From: Thermoguttaceae bacterium
GTDB taxonomy: Bacteria > Planctomycetota > Planctomycetia > Pirellulales > Thermoguttaceae
Direction of reading: 5' to 3'
Length of the DNA stretch: 13,927 nt
Assembly (NCBI GenBank): GCA_024653385.1
Contig: JANLFZ010000122.1
Coordinates: 1 to 13,927, forward strand
This document shows positions 7,201 to 13,927 of this stretch, piece by piece (the stretch's first letter is position 1; every line of letters starts with the position of its first letter). Below the pieces are notes generated by a model, which did not search any database, was not told the origin of the DNA, and worked only from the letters and a program-made list of their open reading frames with translations. The position numbers and the translations under genes are program-made.

Positions 7201-10200
7201 CCGGCCACCGCGACCTGCCCAACTATCCCTCGCTGGCCATCGAGGACCATTTCGGCGGCGAGTCGGCGCCGGACGGGGGGGCGGGCGTGCCGACCATTCC
7301 GTACTACTTCCCGACGGGCGATTGGAACCTCATCACCGAGGCCCAGAAACAACGCGCCCGCGAGATCTTCGCCCTGTACAGCCAGTACCTGGGCATCCAG
7401 TTCTACGAGAATCCGGCCGGCGGGATCGCCGTGGCCACGGGCGATCTGGCGATCTTCGGGCTTCAGTCGGCCCCAGGCGGAGTGGGCGGCGTGGCCGGCA
7501 TGGGCCTGGCCCTGATGGACTACGCCGAGGACTGGGGCGCCAGCGAATTCGGCGGCGGCTGGTTCAACGTCGCCATGCACGAGATCGGCCACCTCTTGGG
7601 CTACGGCCACTCGTACGATCTGGCGCCGCTGACGATCATGGGCAGCGGCGAGGACCCCGCCAACCCCGTCACCTCGTCCGAACCCACCTATCCCGGCGAC
7701 AACGACATCCTCCACGGCCAGCATATGTACCGGCCCGACGTCATCGACGTCGACATGTACCGGGTCGAGTTGAACGATCGCGGGTTGTTCCGCATCGAGA
7801 TCAACGCCGAACGGATGAACGACTCGTCGCTGTTGGATTCCGTCGTCACGTTGTACCAAGAGTACCAGGAGAACGGCATCAAGAAGTACCGCGTCGTCGC
7901 GCGGAACGACGACTACTACAGCGAAGACGCGGCGATCGAAATCTACCTCTCGGCGGGCACCTACTTCATCGGCGTCAGCGCGGCCGGCAACACCGAGTAC
8001 GACCCCCAGAACGACGGCACCGGCGTCGGCGGCACGACCCAGGGCGACTACCAGTTGCGGCTGAGCTTCACGCCCAAGGGGGTCGATCCCAACAATCCGC
8101 AGACGTTCCGCGATAGTCTGACCAATCCGTCCCATCTGATCGACAAGACCGGCACGATTTTCGACGGCAACTACGACGGCGTGCCGGGGGGCGTGTACGA
8201 CTACTGGTTCCAGGTGGCGGCGTCGACGGCCAGCCCGGCCACGAACCACACGCTGGTCGTCGACAAGGCGGCCAATCCCAGCGGCGCCGATGGCACCTTG
8301 GCTCATCCCTATACCCGCATCGACCAGGCCCTGGCCGCGGCGCAGCCGGGCGACGTGGTGCGGATCGTCGGAAACAACTTCGCCAACGACACGCCGGGGC
8401 GCGGCATCCAGGCCGTTGCGGCGGCGCAGCTCCAGGACGGCCAGACCTTCCGCGTCTCCGACGGCGTGAAGAACCTGGTGTTCGAGTTCGACCGCGCCGG
8501 CACGCCGGCCCCCGGCGCGGGGCGAATCGCCATTGCGTACACGGGCAGCGAAACCGCGGCCCAGATGGCGATCAAGATCCGCGACGCGATCAACACGGCC
8601 GCGACGGCCCAGAATGTGCTCCTGTCGGCCGCCCTGCACGCGGACGACCCCACCGTGGTCGTGGTCGACGGCCGCACGGTGACGATTGTGCTGGGCACCA
8701 GCGCGCTGGGCAACACGCTTCAGGACAACCAGCCGTACCAGATCGGCACCGACTCGCTGGGCAACGCCCTGCCCGACGGGGCTCGGCTCCAGGTGCCGCG
8801 CGGCGTGACCGTGGTCTTCGACGCCGGGGCCGTGGTGAAGCTCCGCGGCGCCAACGTCGACGTCGGCAGCTCGGCGGAAAACGTCGATCGCAGCCGCGGC
8901 GCGGTGCAGGTGTTGGGCATTCCGGGCCGGCCCGTGTACTTCACCTCGTACTTCGACGAGACGCTCGGGGCCGACCGCGAGCCTGCCTTGACGACCACGC
9001 CGCGCGAGGGCGATTGGGGCGGATTGGTCTTCCGCAACAAGCTCGACTACGACTTCATCGAAGCCTACGATCCGGCCTCCGGCAAGCCCGCCCGCAGCGT
9101 CCTGGAAACCCAGGGCATCTTCCTCAACTACGTCAATCACGCCGACATCCGCTACGGCGGCGGCGAGGTCGTGGTCGACGGCGTGCGCAGCGTCTACGCG
9201 CCGATCCACATGCTCGAGGCCCGGCCCACGGTGACCTTCAACACGATCACCAACAGCGCCGACGCGGCGATGTCGGGCGATCCGAACAGCTTTGCCGACA
9301 CGAAGTTCGAGAATTGGGACCCCTACGCCCCCTTCACCGCCGACTACGATCGCGTCGGCCCGCAGATCTACGGCAACCTGCTGGTCGCCACCTACGCGAC
9401 GGGCAAGTCGGTGGCCCCGCAGGCTTACGTCAATTCGGTCAACGGCGTGTTCGTGGGCATTCCCACCCAGCCCGGTGTGCCCGTCCAGAAGCTCGAAGTG
9501 CCCGCGCGGTTCGACGACCTCGACATCGTCCACGTGATTGCCGAGAACCTGTACCTCAAGGGCACGCCGAGCGGGCCGATCGGCACGCCGACCACCACCA
9601 GCGTGGCGCGCCTGGACGACTACCGCATCCAGACCCCCGATGGCGACGGCGTGCGCGACGCCGAGACCTTCGCCATCTTCGACGGCAGCACGCGCGTGGT
9701 CTTCGAGTTCAACCTCACGAGCGACTACACGGCGCGCGGCGCGGGCAGCTTCGTGCCCGGCCGCGTCGAGATCCGGTACGACCGCTCGAACGATCCGCAG
9801 CCGGGCAATCCGGCCTCGACGGTCACCCAGATGGCCGACAAGATCGTGGCCGCGATCAATTGGGCCCGGGACAACCGCGGCCTGGACGTGACGGCCGTCC
9901 ATGTCGGCGGCGGGGTGATCGAGCTGCGCACCGCGGCGCCGGTCTGGTCGCTCGAAGGGTTCGGCACGCTCGACGCCCGGATCGATGCCCGATTGCAGGT
10001 CGATCCCGGCATGATCGTGAAGCTCACCGGGTCGAGGATCGAGGCCGAGATGGGCGCCCAGCTCATCGCCGAGGGCCGGCCGGGCTCGGTCGAGGGGGCG
10101 CCGGGCTACAAGGTGGTCTTCACCTCGCTGGCCGATACGCGCTACGGGGCCGGCGGCACGTTCAACACGACCGAGGACACCAGCGGCCAGCCGCCCGCGG

Positions 10201-13200
10201 CGGGCGATTGGGGCGGGCTGGTCTTCGCGCCTACGGCCGAAGGGAGCATCGACCAGGCGATCGTGGCCTACGGCGGCGGCATGTCGCCGATCGAGGGTGC
10301 GTTCGCCCGGTTCTCGCCCGTCGAAATCCGCCAGGCCCACGTGCGCGTCGCCAACTCGCGCTTCGAGTTCAACGCGGCGGGGTCGGCCGGCGACCGCAAC
10401 GGGCGCGGCGCCTTGCAGCCGGCCACCATCTTCGTGCGCGGGGCCCAGCCGATCATCGTGGCCAACGACTTCCTGGGCAACCAGGGCGCCGTGGTCAGCA
10501 TCGACGCCAATGCCCTGAAGGCCATCTCCGTGACCGACTGGGGGCGCAGCACCGGGCCCTTGTCGGCCTTCGACCAGTACGACGACAACTTCGGCCCGAT
10601 GGTCCGGGCGAACCGCTTCGGCCTGGTCGATAATCTCAGCCTTTCCAACGGCACCAACGGCATGGAGGTGCGGCCGGCGACCCTCACCACCGAGTCGATC
10701 TGGGACGATACCGACATCGTCCACGTGCTCCGCGGCGAGATCATCGTGACCAACTTCCACCACATCGGCGGCTTGCGCCTGCAAAGCAGCGCGGCGGGAA
10801 GCCTGGTGGTGAAGCTCTCGGGCGCCGACGCCGGATTCACCGCCCAAGGTCGCCCGCTGGAGTACGACGACCGCATCGGCGGGATCGTGCAGATCGTGGG
10901 CCAGCCGGGTCGGCCCGTGGTGCTGACCGCCCTGGCCGACGACAGCCTCGGCGCCGGGTTCGACATCTACGGCCGGCCGATGTTCGACACCAACGGCAAC
11001 GGCGCCAGCCAGGGCACGCCGGGCGCCTGGCGCAGCATCCGCTTCGACCGCTATTCGCACGACCGCAACGTGGCCGTGGTGAACGAAGTCGAGCCCGGCG
11101 TTTCCGGCCAGTCGGACCGCAATGCCACGCCCGCCACGTCGGAGCGCCTCGGCCAGCTCGCCCCCTTCGAAAAGGCCGGGGACGACGTGCAGCGCCTGGG
11201 GTTCGACGTGTACGGGCAGATCCGGTTCGACGATCCCGGCGACGTCGACGTGTACCAGTTCGACGCGCAAGCCGGCACCGAGATCTGGATCGACATCGAC
11301 CGCACTACGTTCGCCCTGAACACGATCGTCGAGCTGATCGACGCCGACGGCAACGTGCTGGCCTGGTCCGACAACTCGCACGAGCCGAACTCGCACGCCA
11401 CCAAGAGCGATCCCGACGGCGCGGGGCTGGCCCTAGGCATGGACCGCGACCTCTTCGTGCGGCATGACTACTACACCACCAACCCGCGCGACGCGGGCAT
11501 GCGATTGGTGCTCCCCGGCCCGGCGGGCCAACTGCGCACCTACTACGTGCGCGTGCGCAGCGAGTTGGCGATCGGCAACATCCTCGCCGGGACGTCCTTT
11601 GCCGAGGGGCAGCAATTCACGCTTCGCGACGGCGCGGGGCGCGAGGTGGTCTTCGAGTTCGATTCCGATGGCTCGTACGCGGGCCACGTGCCCGTGGCCT
11701 ACCTCGGCCTCTCGGCCGCCCAGGTGCAGACGGCGATCCTCTCGGCCATCGCCACGGCGCGGGCCACGCGAGGGCTGGCCATCTCGGGCCGGGCTTCCGG
11801 CGCCGACGTGGTGCTGGACGGCGTCCGCGCCGAGTTCATGCCGGGCAATACGGCGCTGGTGCGGCTGGCCAACACGTCGGGCAAGTACCAGATGCAGATC
11901 CGCCTGCGCGAAATGCAGGAAGTCGCCGGCTCGACCGTGCAGTACGCCGATATCCGCTATGCCACCAACGGCATCGAGGTGCTCGGCTTCCCGCAGCACT
12001 CGCCGCTGCTGGGCGAAACCTCCGAGAGCACCGCGGCCAACGACAGCTTCGGCAATGCCCAGAACCTGGGCAACCTGCTGACCAGCGACCGCAACACCAT
12101 CTCGCTGGCGGGCTACCTGAGCGGGCGCACCGACGTCGACTGGTACCGGTTCGAAATCGACTACGAGGCCATCCAGTCGATCGGCGGCATCAACGACGCG
12201 GGCAGCATCTTCTCGACGATCCTGGACATCGACTATGCCGACGGCATGGCCCGGCCCGACCTGTCGATGTGGGTCTTCGACAGCCAGGGTCGCCTGATCC
12301 TGACCAGCGGCAGCTCGAACATCGCCGACGACCGGCAACTGCCCACGGCCGGCACCGAGCTGAACGACTTGAACCGCGGCTCGCTGGGCGCGCGCGATCC
12401 GTACATCGGGCCGGCCTACCTGCCCGAGGGCAATCAGGTCTACTACGTCGCCGTGACCTCGGTGCGCGCGACGCCGCAGGCCCTCTCGTCGGTGATCGGC
12501 GGCCCGTGGAGCGCCGACCGCGAGGCCAACCCCCTGGTCCGCGTCGAGCCGATCAACTCGATCGCCCGGGTGGTCGAGGACCACATCGACACGGGCCCCA
12601 ACTCGTTCATCACCACGAACAACCCGAACGTCACCGGCGCCCAGCGCCTGAGCCTGGTGCCCGACGAGTTCCAACTGGCCGACGTCGTGTTCTACACGCT
12701 CACCGGCAGCGAGTTGTACACGGTCGATCCGTTTACCGGCACGCTCGAAACCGATGTGACCGATTACAACGACGACGGACTGCCCGGCGCCACCGGCGGC
12801 TACTACTACGGCGACATCGCGATGCGCAACGACGGCCGGCTGATGACCGTCACGGCCGGCCCCGGGGCCAACTACAACCCGCGGTACCGCGAACTCGACA
12901 CCGGCAACGCGAACAACCTGCTGGTCGACGTGGACACGGGCATCGACGTTATCCGCCGCGATCCGGCCAACCTGAACGCGATCCAGGCCGATCCGAACAA
13001 CAGCGTGCGCGTCGAGGCGATGGTCCACGACACGCGCAACACCGGCGACCGCGGCCGAAGCGTGCTCATCGTCGGCAACATCAACAATCCCGACCTGGGA
13101 CCGGCGGGCCTGACGGGCATCACCTCGGGCCACAACCTGGTGTGGCTGTTGAACTCGAGCGGGTCGGCCATCAACCACCCGTCGATCAATAGCGGCGCCA

Positions 13201-13927
13201 ATGCCAGCGGCAACCGCCTGTTCAGCAACATCGTGCCGGTGGGCCAATTGTTCAGCGCGCCGACGATCCTGGCCAGCGCGGCCTCGCAGGTCAATCCGAG
13301 CTACCAGTTCCCCGGCGGCGTGCAGCCGCTGGACTTCGCGGACGGCGACTGGTTCTCGGTGACCAGCGCCGGCGGCGGCACCGCGGACTTCGAGTTCGAC
13401 CTGGGTCTCGACGTGCGCATCGACCCGCAGGGCGCGGCCGCCTTCCGCGACGGCGATTGGTTCAGTCTGGAGGACGACGCCGGCCGAGTGTCCCAGTTCG
13501 AGTTCAACAGCGGGCCGGTGATCGTGCTGCCCGCCTCGGGCACGGACGCCCTGGACGGCGTGACGGTGACGATCTACGGGTTTGCCCCCCCGCCCGGCGG
13601 CAACGCCTCGGTCACCTTCGAGTTCGACAACAACAACACGCTGACCAACAGCGGCAACGTGCGCGTCGTGTTCAACAACGGCGACACGGGGAGCGTTCTG
13701 GCCAGTGCGTTGGTCGCGGCGATCAACGCCCAGACGGCCTTTACCATCGTGGCCAGCTCGGTGAACAACCGGGTCTCGCTGGTCAACGACGCCAGCACCC
13801 CGCCGGTCAGCAGCAATCTCGCCCAGGTCGACATTCAAGGCACTAACACCTGGACCAGCGGGCGGCAGCCCATCCCGTTCGAGGAGACGTGGACATCGCA
13901 GCAACTCGGCCAGCAGATCGAGTCGGT
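4263..13927 (+). CDS. Giant multidomain protein: kexin-like S8 protease with P domain, metzincin protease, PPC and beta-helix repeats; 3'-truncated
   Basis: One frame stays open for 3,221 codons and leaves the window without a stop. Domains in order, by residue: basic N-terminus with the planctomycete extracellular motif (RMEQFEDRVLLS, 38-49); propeptide-like region (84-148); subtilase with P domain (161-640); two bacterial Ig-like domains (647-773, 812-925); metzincin-type metalloprotease (about 960-1160); PPC-type domain (1163-1270); a DUF1565-like 'GTLAHPYTRIDQAL' strand set (1331-1370); then alternating FEF[DN] modules, beta-helix cassettes and further PPC domains, plus a propeller-like stretch (TGSELYTVDPFTGTLE, near 2820). 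No hydrophobic signal peptide is visible, although every domain is of an extracellular type, so the N-terminal motif presumably directs export. Expected to act at the cell surface or outside, with the subtilase possibly maturing the same chain. TTA, CTA and TCA codons are almost absent. What it cleaves or binds cannot be read from sequence. Confidence 0.9.
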   Translation, partial: MGVWNSLRRLAGKKGNDRRPGSVRRPRDTQARKSRGLRMEQFEDRVLLSIDPAIDPDSVFQHRLEQLVEQATDLTRYRVEDLNATHEWIVGLGEGVSAMQAAAAVGADSLRPAALLSNAYVWQFPSNVTWQTVSSLLQQAVGVEYAYPLVQQDAVPLAIPNDPYFVDQWHLQNTGQPGRAGVDINVTSAWDTYRGRNVQIGIVDDALQYTHPDLTAQYLAALSYDFNYGDPDPAPEAGNTVDHHGTSVAGVAAAAGFNAVGVSGVAPAAELAGLRLISQQATANFTDDLIAQALTYQNQAIDIYNNSWRVAFLAPWSMFPQTMAALQAGVTQGRGGLGTIFVFAAGNEQQMGGNVNLLGFNSSRYVIPVAAVGDDGVQAPYSNPGAAVLISAPSNGGLAGIVTTDRTGDDGYNAAGTADGDAYPDVDYTGEFGGTSSAAPVIAGVVALMLEANPNLTWRDVQHILVETARQNDPADSDWTTNGAGYHINHKYGFGLVDATAAVNLARNWNTVAAEEVLASPTIQVNQAIPDNNATGISSTTTLGTKVGSIEKVEVHVSISHADFTDLEIVLTSPSGTQSVLATQGNILTNLLSAGDYSDWTFTSVRHWGESSAGDWTLTVRDRASGVTGTLNSWQITVYGTQGAAAAPKLVSVIPNAGSILEPGAVLQIGPRELVLRFNEGQQIDPATLAGIRFLRSGGDDQFEANLKLVNGVAEVVNGQTQWVPNPANTVRDVVVPIGYIGIGDRPNEVVVRFAENLPDDKYRIVIVGDTKVSGIADSAAPLKNRMGIPFQLDPDLNSGVDFTQDFDLDVAPQVTAVVPQPITRNPDGTLAQAGNVVEVYFSEDVLDEAAAENVNFYQLFVTRDSATPADDLIVLPASVDYDLARHKAVLTFAQNLANYGTGAFRLRIGNAYQPVATEFRVASDAGDSFYTALDVRTLGGSVAPVFGSGTGPQSLIIGAAIDPFALDFTLEWPGAIDEPGHRDLPNYPSLAIEDHFGGESAPDGGAGVPTIPYYFPTGDWNLITEAQKQRAREIFALYSQYLGIQFYENPAGGIAVATGDLAIFGLQSAPGGVGGVAGMGLALMDYAEDWGASEFGGGWFNVAMHEIGHLLGYGHSYDLAPLTIMGSGEDPANPVTSSEPTYPGDNDILHGQHMYRPDVIDVDMYRVELNDRGLFRIEINAERMNDSSLLDSVVTLYQEYQENGIKKYRVVARNDDYYSEDAAIEIYLSAGTYFIGVSAAGNTEYDPQNDGTGVGGTTQGDYQLRLSFTPKGVDPNNPQTFRDSLTNPSHLIDKTGTIFDGNYDGVPGGVYDYWFQVAASTASPATNHTLVVDKAANPSGADGTLAHPYTRIDQALAAAQPGDVVRIVGNNFANDTPGRGIQAVAAAQLQDGQTFRVSDGVKNLVFEFDRAGTPAPGAGRIAIAYTGSETAAQMAIKIRDAINTAATAQNVLLSAALHADDPTVVVVDGRTVTIVLGTSALGNTLQDNQPYQIGTDSLGNALPDGARLQVPRGVTVVFDAGAVVKLRGANVDVGSSAENVDRSRGAVQVLGIPGRPVYFTSYFDETLGADREPALTTTPREGDWGGLVFRNKLDYDFIEAYDPASGKPARSVLETQGIFLNYVNHADIRYGGGEVVVDGVRSVYAPIHMLEARPTVTFNTITNSADAAMSGDPNSFADTKFENWDPYAPFTADYDRVGPQIYGNLLVATYATGKSVAPQAYVNSVNGVFVGIPTQPGVPVQKLEVPARFDDLDIVHVIAENLYLKGTPSGPIGTPTTTSVARLDDYRIQTPDGDGVRDAETFAIFDGSTRVVFEFNLTSDYTARGAGSFVPGRVEIRYDRSNDPQPGNPASTVTQMADKIVAAINWARDNRGLDVTAVHVGGGVIELRTAAPVWSLEGFGTLDARIDARLQVDPGMIVKLTGSRIEAEMGAQLIAEGRPGSVEGAPGYKVVFTSLADTRYGAGGTFNTTEDTSGQPPAAGDWGGLVFAPTAEGSIDQAIVAYGGGMSPIEGAFARFSPVEIRQAHVRVANSRFEFNAAGSAGDRNGRGALQPATIFVRGAQPIIVANDFLGNQGAVVSIDANALKAISVTDWGRSTGPLSAFDQYDDNFGPMVRANRFGLVDNLSLSNGTNGMEVRPATLTTESIWDDTDIVHVLRGEIIVTNFHHIGGLRLQSSAAGSLVVKLSGADAGFTAQGRPLEYDDRIGGIVQIVGQPGRPVVLTALADDSLGAGFDIYGRPMFDTNGNGASQGTPGAWRSIRFDRYSHDRNVAVVNEVEPGVSGQSDRNATPATSERLGQLAPFEKAGDDVQRLGFDVYGQIRFDDPGDVDVYQFDAQAGTEIWIDIDRTTFALNTIVELIDADGNVLAWSDNSHEPNSHATKSDPDGAGLALGMDRDLFVRHDYYTTNPRDAGMRLVLPGPAGQLRTYYVRVRSELAIGNILAGTSFAEGQQFTLRDGAGREVVFEFDSDGSYAGHVPVAYLGLSAAQVQTAILSAIATARATRGLAISGRASGADVVLDGVRAEFMPGNTALVRLANTSGKYQMQIRLREMQEVAGSTVQYADIRYATNGIEVLGFPQHSPLLGETSESTAANDSFGNAQNLGNLLTSDRNTISLAGYLSGRTDVDWYRFEIDYEAIQSIGGINDAGSIFSTILDIDYADGMARPDLSMWVFDSQGRLILTSGSSNIADDRQLPTAGTELNDLNRGSLGARDPYIGPAYLPEGNQVYYVAVTSVRATPQALSSVIGGPWSADREANPLVRVEPINSIARVVEDHIDTGPNSFITTNNPNVTGAQRLSLVPDEFQLADVVFYTLTGSELYTVDPFTGTLETDVTDYNDDGLPGATGGYYYGDIAMRNDGRLMTVTAGPGANYNPRYRELDTGNANNLLVDVDTGIDVIRRDPANLNAIQADPNNSVRVEAMVHDTRNTGDRGRSVLIVGNINNPDLGPAGLTGITSGHNLVWLLNSSGSAINHPSINSGANASGNRLFSNIVPVGQLFSAPTILASAASQVNPSYQFPGGVQPLDFADGDWFSVTSAGGGTADFEFDLGLDVRIDPQGAAAFRDGDWFSLEDDAGRVSQFEFNSGPVIVLPASGTDALDGVTVTIYGFAPPPGGNASVTFEFDNNNTLTNSGNVRVVFNNGDTGSVLASALVAAINAQTAFTIVASSVNNRVSLVNDASTPPVSSNLAQVDIQGTNTWTSGRQPIPFEETWTSQQLGQQIES
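4743..6185 (+). other. Domain: kexin/furin-like subtilase (S8) followed by P domain
   Basis: The catalytic set is complete: D204 in IGIVDDALQYTHPDL, H244 in DHHGTSVAGVAA, oxyanion N347 in FVFAAGNEQ, and S436 in GGTSSAAPVIAG. The 'VDDxxxYTHPDL' text and the preceding NDPYFVDQWHLQNTGQ are kexin/furin-like rather than subtilisin-like. A P domain (about residues 529-640; VEVHVSISHADFTDLEIVL ... WTLTVRDR) follows directly, as in proprotein convertases, where it is needed for folding. An active serine protease is therefore likely; substrate preference is not known. Confidence 0.9.
7140..7742 (+). other. Domain: metzincin-type zinc metalloprotease (M10-like)
   Basis: HEIGHLLGYGH (H1106, E1107, H1110, G1113, H1116; bases 7578-7610) is an exact HExxHxxGxxH metzincin zinc site. 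The Met-turn follows in LTIMGSG (M1126). Upstream, EAQKQRAREIFALYSQYLGI is the helix usual in M10-type domains before the zinc helix. The key residues are intact, so the domain is predicted to be catalytic. Assignment to M10 rather than another metzincin family is by resemblance only. Confidence 0.82.
7749..8073 (+). other. Domain: PPC-type (bacterial pre-peptidase C-terminal) beta-sandwich, copy 1
   Basis: DVDMYRVELNDRGLFRIEI ... VVTLYQ ... ARNDDYY ... LSAGTYFIGVSAAG follows the PPC pattern (D-D-Y-x-F/V at the start, then a 'G-x-Y-x-I/V-x-V' strand). Directly after the metalloprotease domain, which is where such domains normally sit. Confidence 0.65.
8430..8699 (+). repeat. FEF[DN] module, copy A
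   Basis: Begins DGQTFRVSDGVKNLVFEFD (FEFD codons at 8481-8492), continues AAQMAIKIRDAIN and ends with VVVDGRTVTIVLG. Pattern: DGxxFxxxDG-x-FEF[DN], a linker, an A/I-rich helix ending in AIN, and a closing V-x-L strand. Confidence 0.7.
8766..9041 (+). repeat. Beta-helix cassette, copy 1 (VVKL ... GRPVYFTS ... GDWGGLVF)
   Basis: VVKLRGANVDVGS, then PGRPVYFTSYFDETLGADRE, then GDWGGLVF (from base 9009). 'Value-to-FTS ... GDWGG' cassettes are common in secreted beta-helix proteins. The 14 bases GGCGATTGGGGCGG recur exactly in copy 2. Confidence 0.65.
9645..9944 (+). repeat. FEF[DN] module, copy B
   Basis: DAETFAIFDGSTRVVFEFN (FEFN at 9702-9713), then QMADKIVAAINWA and VGGGVIELRTA. Same order of elements as copy A, and likewise followed directly by a beta-helix cassette. 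Confidence 0.7.
9978..10283 (+). repeat. Beta-helix cassette, copy 2
   Basis: MIVKLTGSRIEAEMGAQLIA, then KVVFTSLADTRYGAGG, then GDWGGLVF (from 10203) and VAYGGG. Aligned element by element with copy 1. Confidence 0.65.
10704..11072 (+). repeat. Beta-helix cassette, copy 3 (diverged)
   Basis: WDDTDIVHVLRGEIIV and GGLRLQSSAAGSLVVKLSG are followed by GRPVVLTALADDSLGAG and a diverged end, PGAWRSIRFDRYSHDRN, in place of GDWGGLVF. The 'DIVHV' lead-in also appears before copy 2, near 9520. Confidence 0.6.
11208..11567 (+). other. Domain: PPC-type beta-sandwich, copy 2
   Basis: DPGDVDVYQFDAQAGTEIWI, then VELIDADGNVLAWSDNS and LRTYYVRVRS: the PPC order of strands, with a long insertion between the last two. 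Confidence 0.65.
11598..11840 (+). repeat. FEF[DN] module, copy C
   Basis: FAEGQQFTLRDGAGREVVFEFD (split as FAEGQQFTLRDG and REVVFEFD; FEFD at 11652-11663), then AAQVQTAILSAIA and ADVVLDG. Here the module follows a PPC domain instead of preceding a beta-helix cassette. Confidence 0.65.
12027..12466 (+). other. Domain: PPC-type beta-sandwich, copy 3
   Basis: ANDSFGNAQNLGNL ... GYLSGRTDVDWYRFEI ... LSMWVFDSQGRLILTSG ... NQVYYVAVTS. 'NDSFxxAxxLG' and 'DVDWYRFE' are strong PPC hallmarks. Confidence 0.7.
13332..13797 (+). repeat. FEF[DN] modules, copies D, D' and E in tandem
   Basis: Three FEF[DN] motifs come close together: FADGDWFSVTS with DFEFD (13389), FRDGDWFSLEDDAG with QFEFN (13497), and SVTFEFD (13617). 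The last continues into LASALVAAINAQ and RVSLVND. The first two look like half-modules lacking the helix, and the third lacks the DGxxF opening. Confidence 0.6.

Noticed and set aside
6036..11396. Antisense open frame of 1,786 codons
   Set aside because: Its codons are in exact register with those of the giant gene, so its stops would require TTA, CTA or TCA in the sense frame. The giant gene almost never uses these; the frame ends exactly at sense codon CTA at 6036-6038. The product is low-complexity Val/Gly/Arg/His text without domains.
11433..13904. Antisense open frame of 823 codons
   Set aside because: Same register effect; it ends at sense codon CTA at 11433-11435 and has no recognisable domain, while the plus strand encodes PPC and FEF modules.
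1..13927. CRISPR array, tRNA, rRNA, insertion sequence or phage genes
   Set aside because: No regularly spaced repeats, cloverleaf-like segments, rRNA text, transposase or integrase motifs, or terminal inverted repeats were seen. The protein repeats in the giant gene are diverged at the DNA level and lie inside one reading frame.

Overview
This GC-rich window most likely comes from a planctomycete, probably of the Pirellulales. The main reason is a giant secreted-type gene whose N-terminus carries the planctomycete 'LExRxLLS'-type motif (here MEQFEDRVLLS) ahead of a chain of protease, P, Ig-like, beta-helix and PPC-type domains. A Uma2 (DUF820) gene and an extracellular-type GH29 fucosidase fit the same background. 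The taxonomic call is an inference from domain content; there is no rRNA or other marker in the window.

Layout. (1) 2-1558, +: the 3' part of an alpha-L-fucosidase (GH29) with a C-terminal beta-sandwich likely to bind carbohydrate; its start lies before the window. (2) 1559-1749: a spacer with a GNRA-capped hairpin and a plausible promoter. (3) 1750-2418, +: a Uma2-family PD-(D/E)XK nuclease-fold protein. (4) 2448-3827, -: an amidase-signature hydrolase, convergent with Uma2. Its frame is interrupted by one in-frame TGA at 2586-2588, 45 codons before the natural end, and that TGA lies inside a perfect 8-bp inverted repeat. (5) 3828-4262: a 435-base, AT-richer divergent intergenic region with a sigma70-like promoter, a 12-base palindrome, and leader hairpins that could be mutually exclusive. 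(6) 4263 to the end, +: one uninterrupted frame of at least 3,221 codons that runs off the window.

The giant protein is the centrepiece. Read through its whole visible length it contains, in order: a basic N-terminus with the planctomycete motif and no classical signal peptide; a propeptide-like region; a complete kexin/furin-like subtilase (D204, H244, N347, S436) with its P domain; two Ig-like domains; a second protease domain of the metzincin type (HExxHxxGxxH at H1106-H1116, Met-turn M1126); a PPC-type domain; then a long array in which beta-helix cassettes (ending 'GDWGGLVF'), further PPC domains and a recurring module marked by FEF[DN] alternate. It looks like a self-maturing, surface-anchored or secreted multidomain enzyme or adhesin.

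The fucosidase, Uma2 gene and amidase show no operon link to each other or to the giant gene. Three very long antisense open frames (620, 1786 and 823 codons) across the giant gene are artefacts of codon usage and are not annotated.
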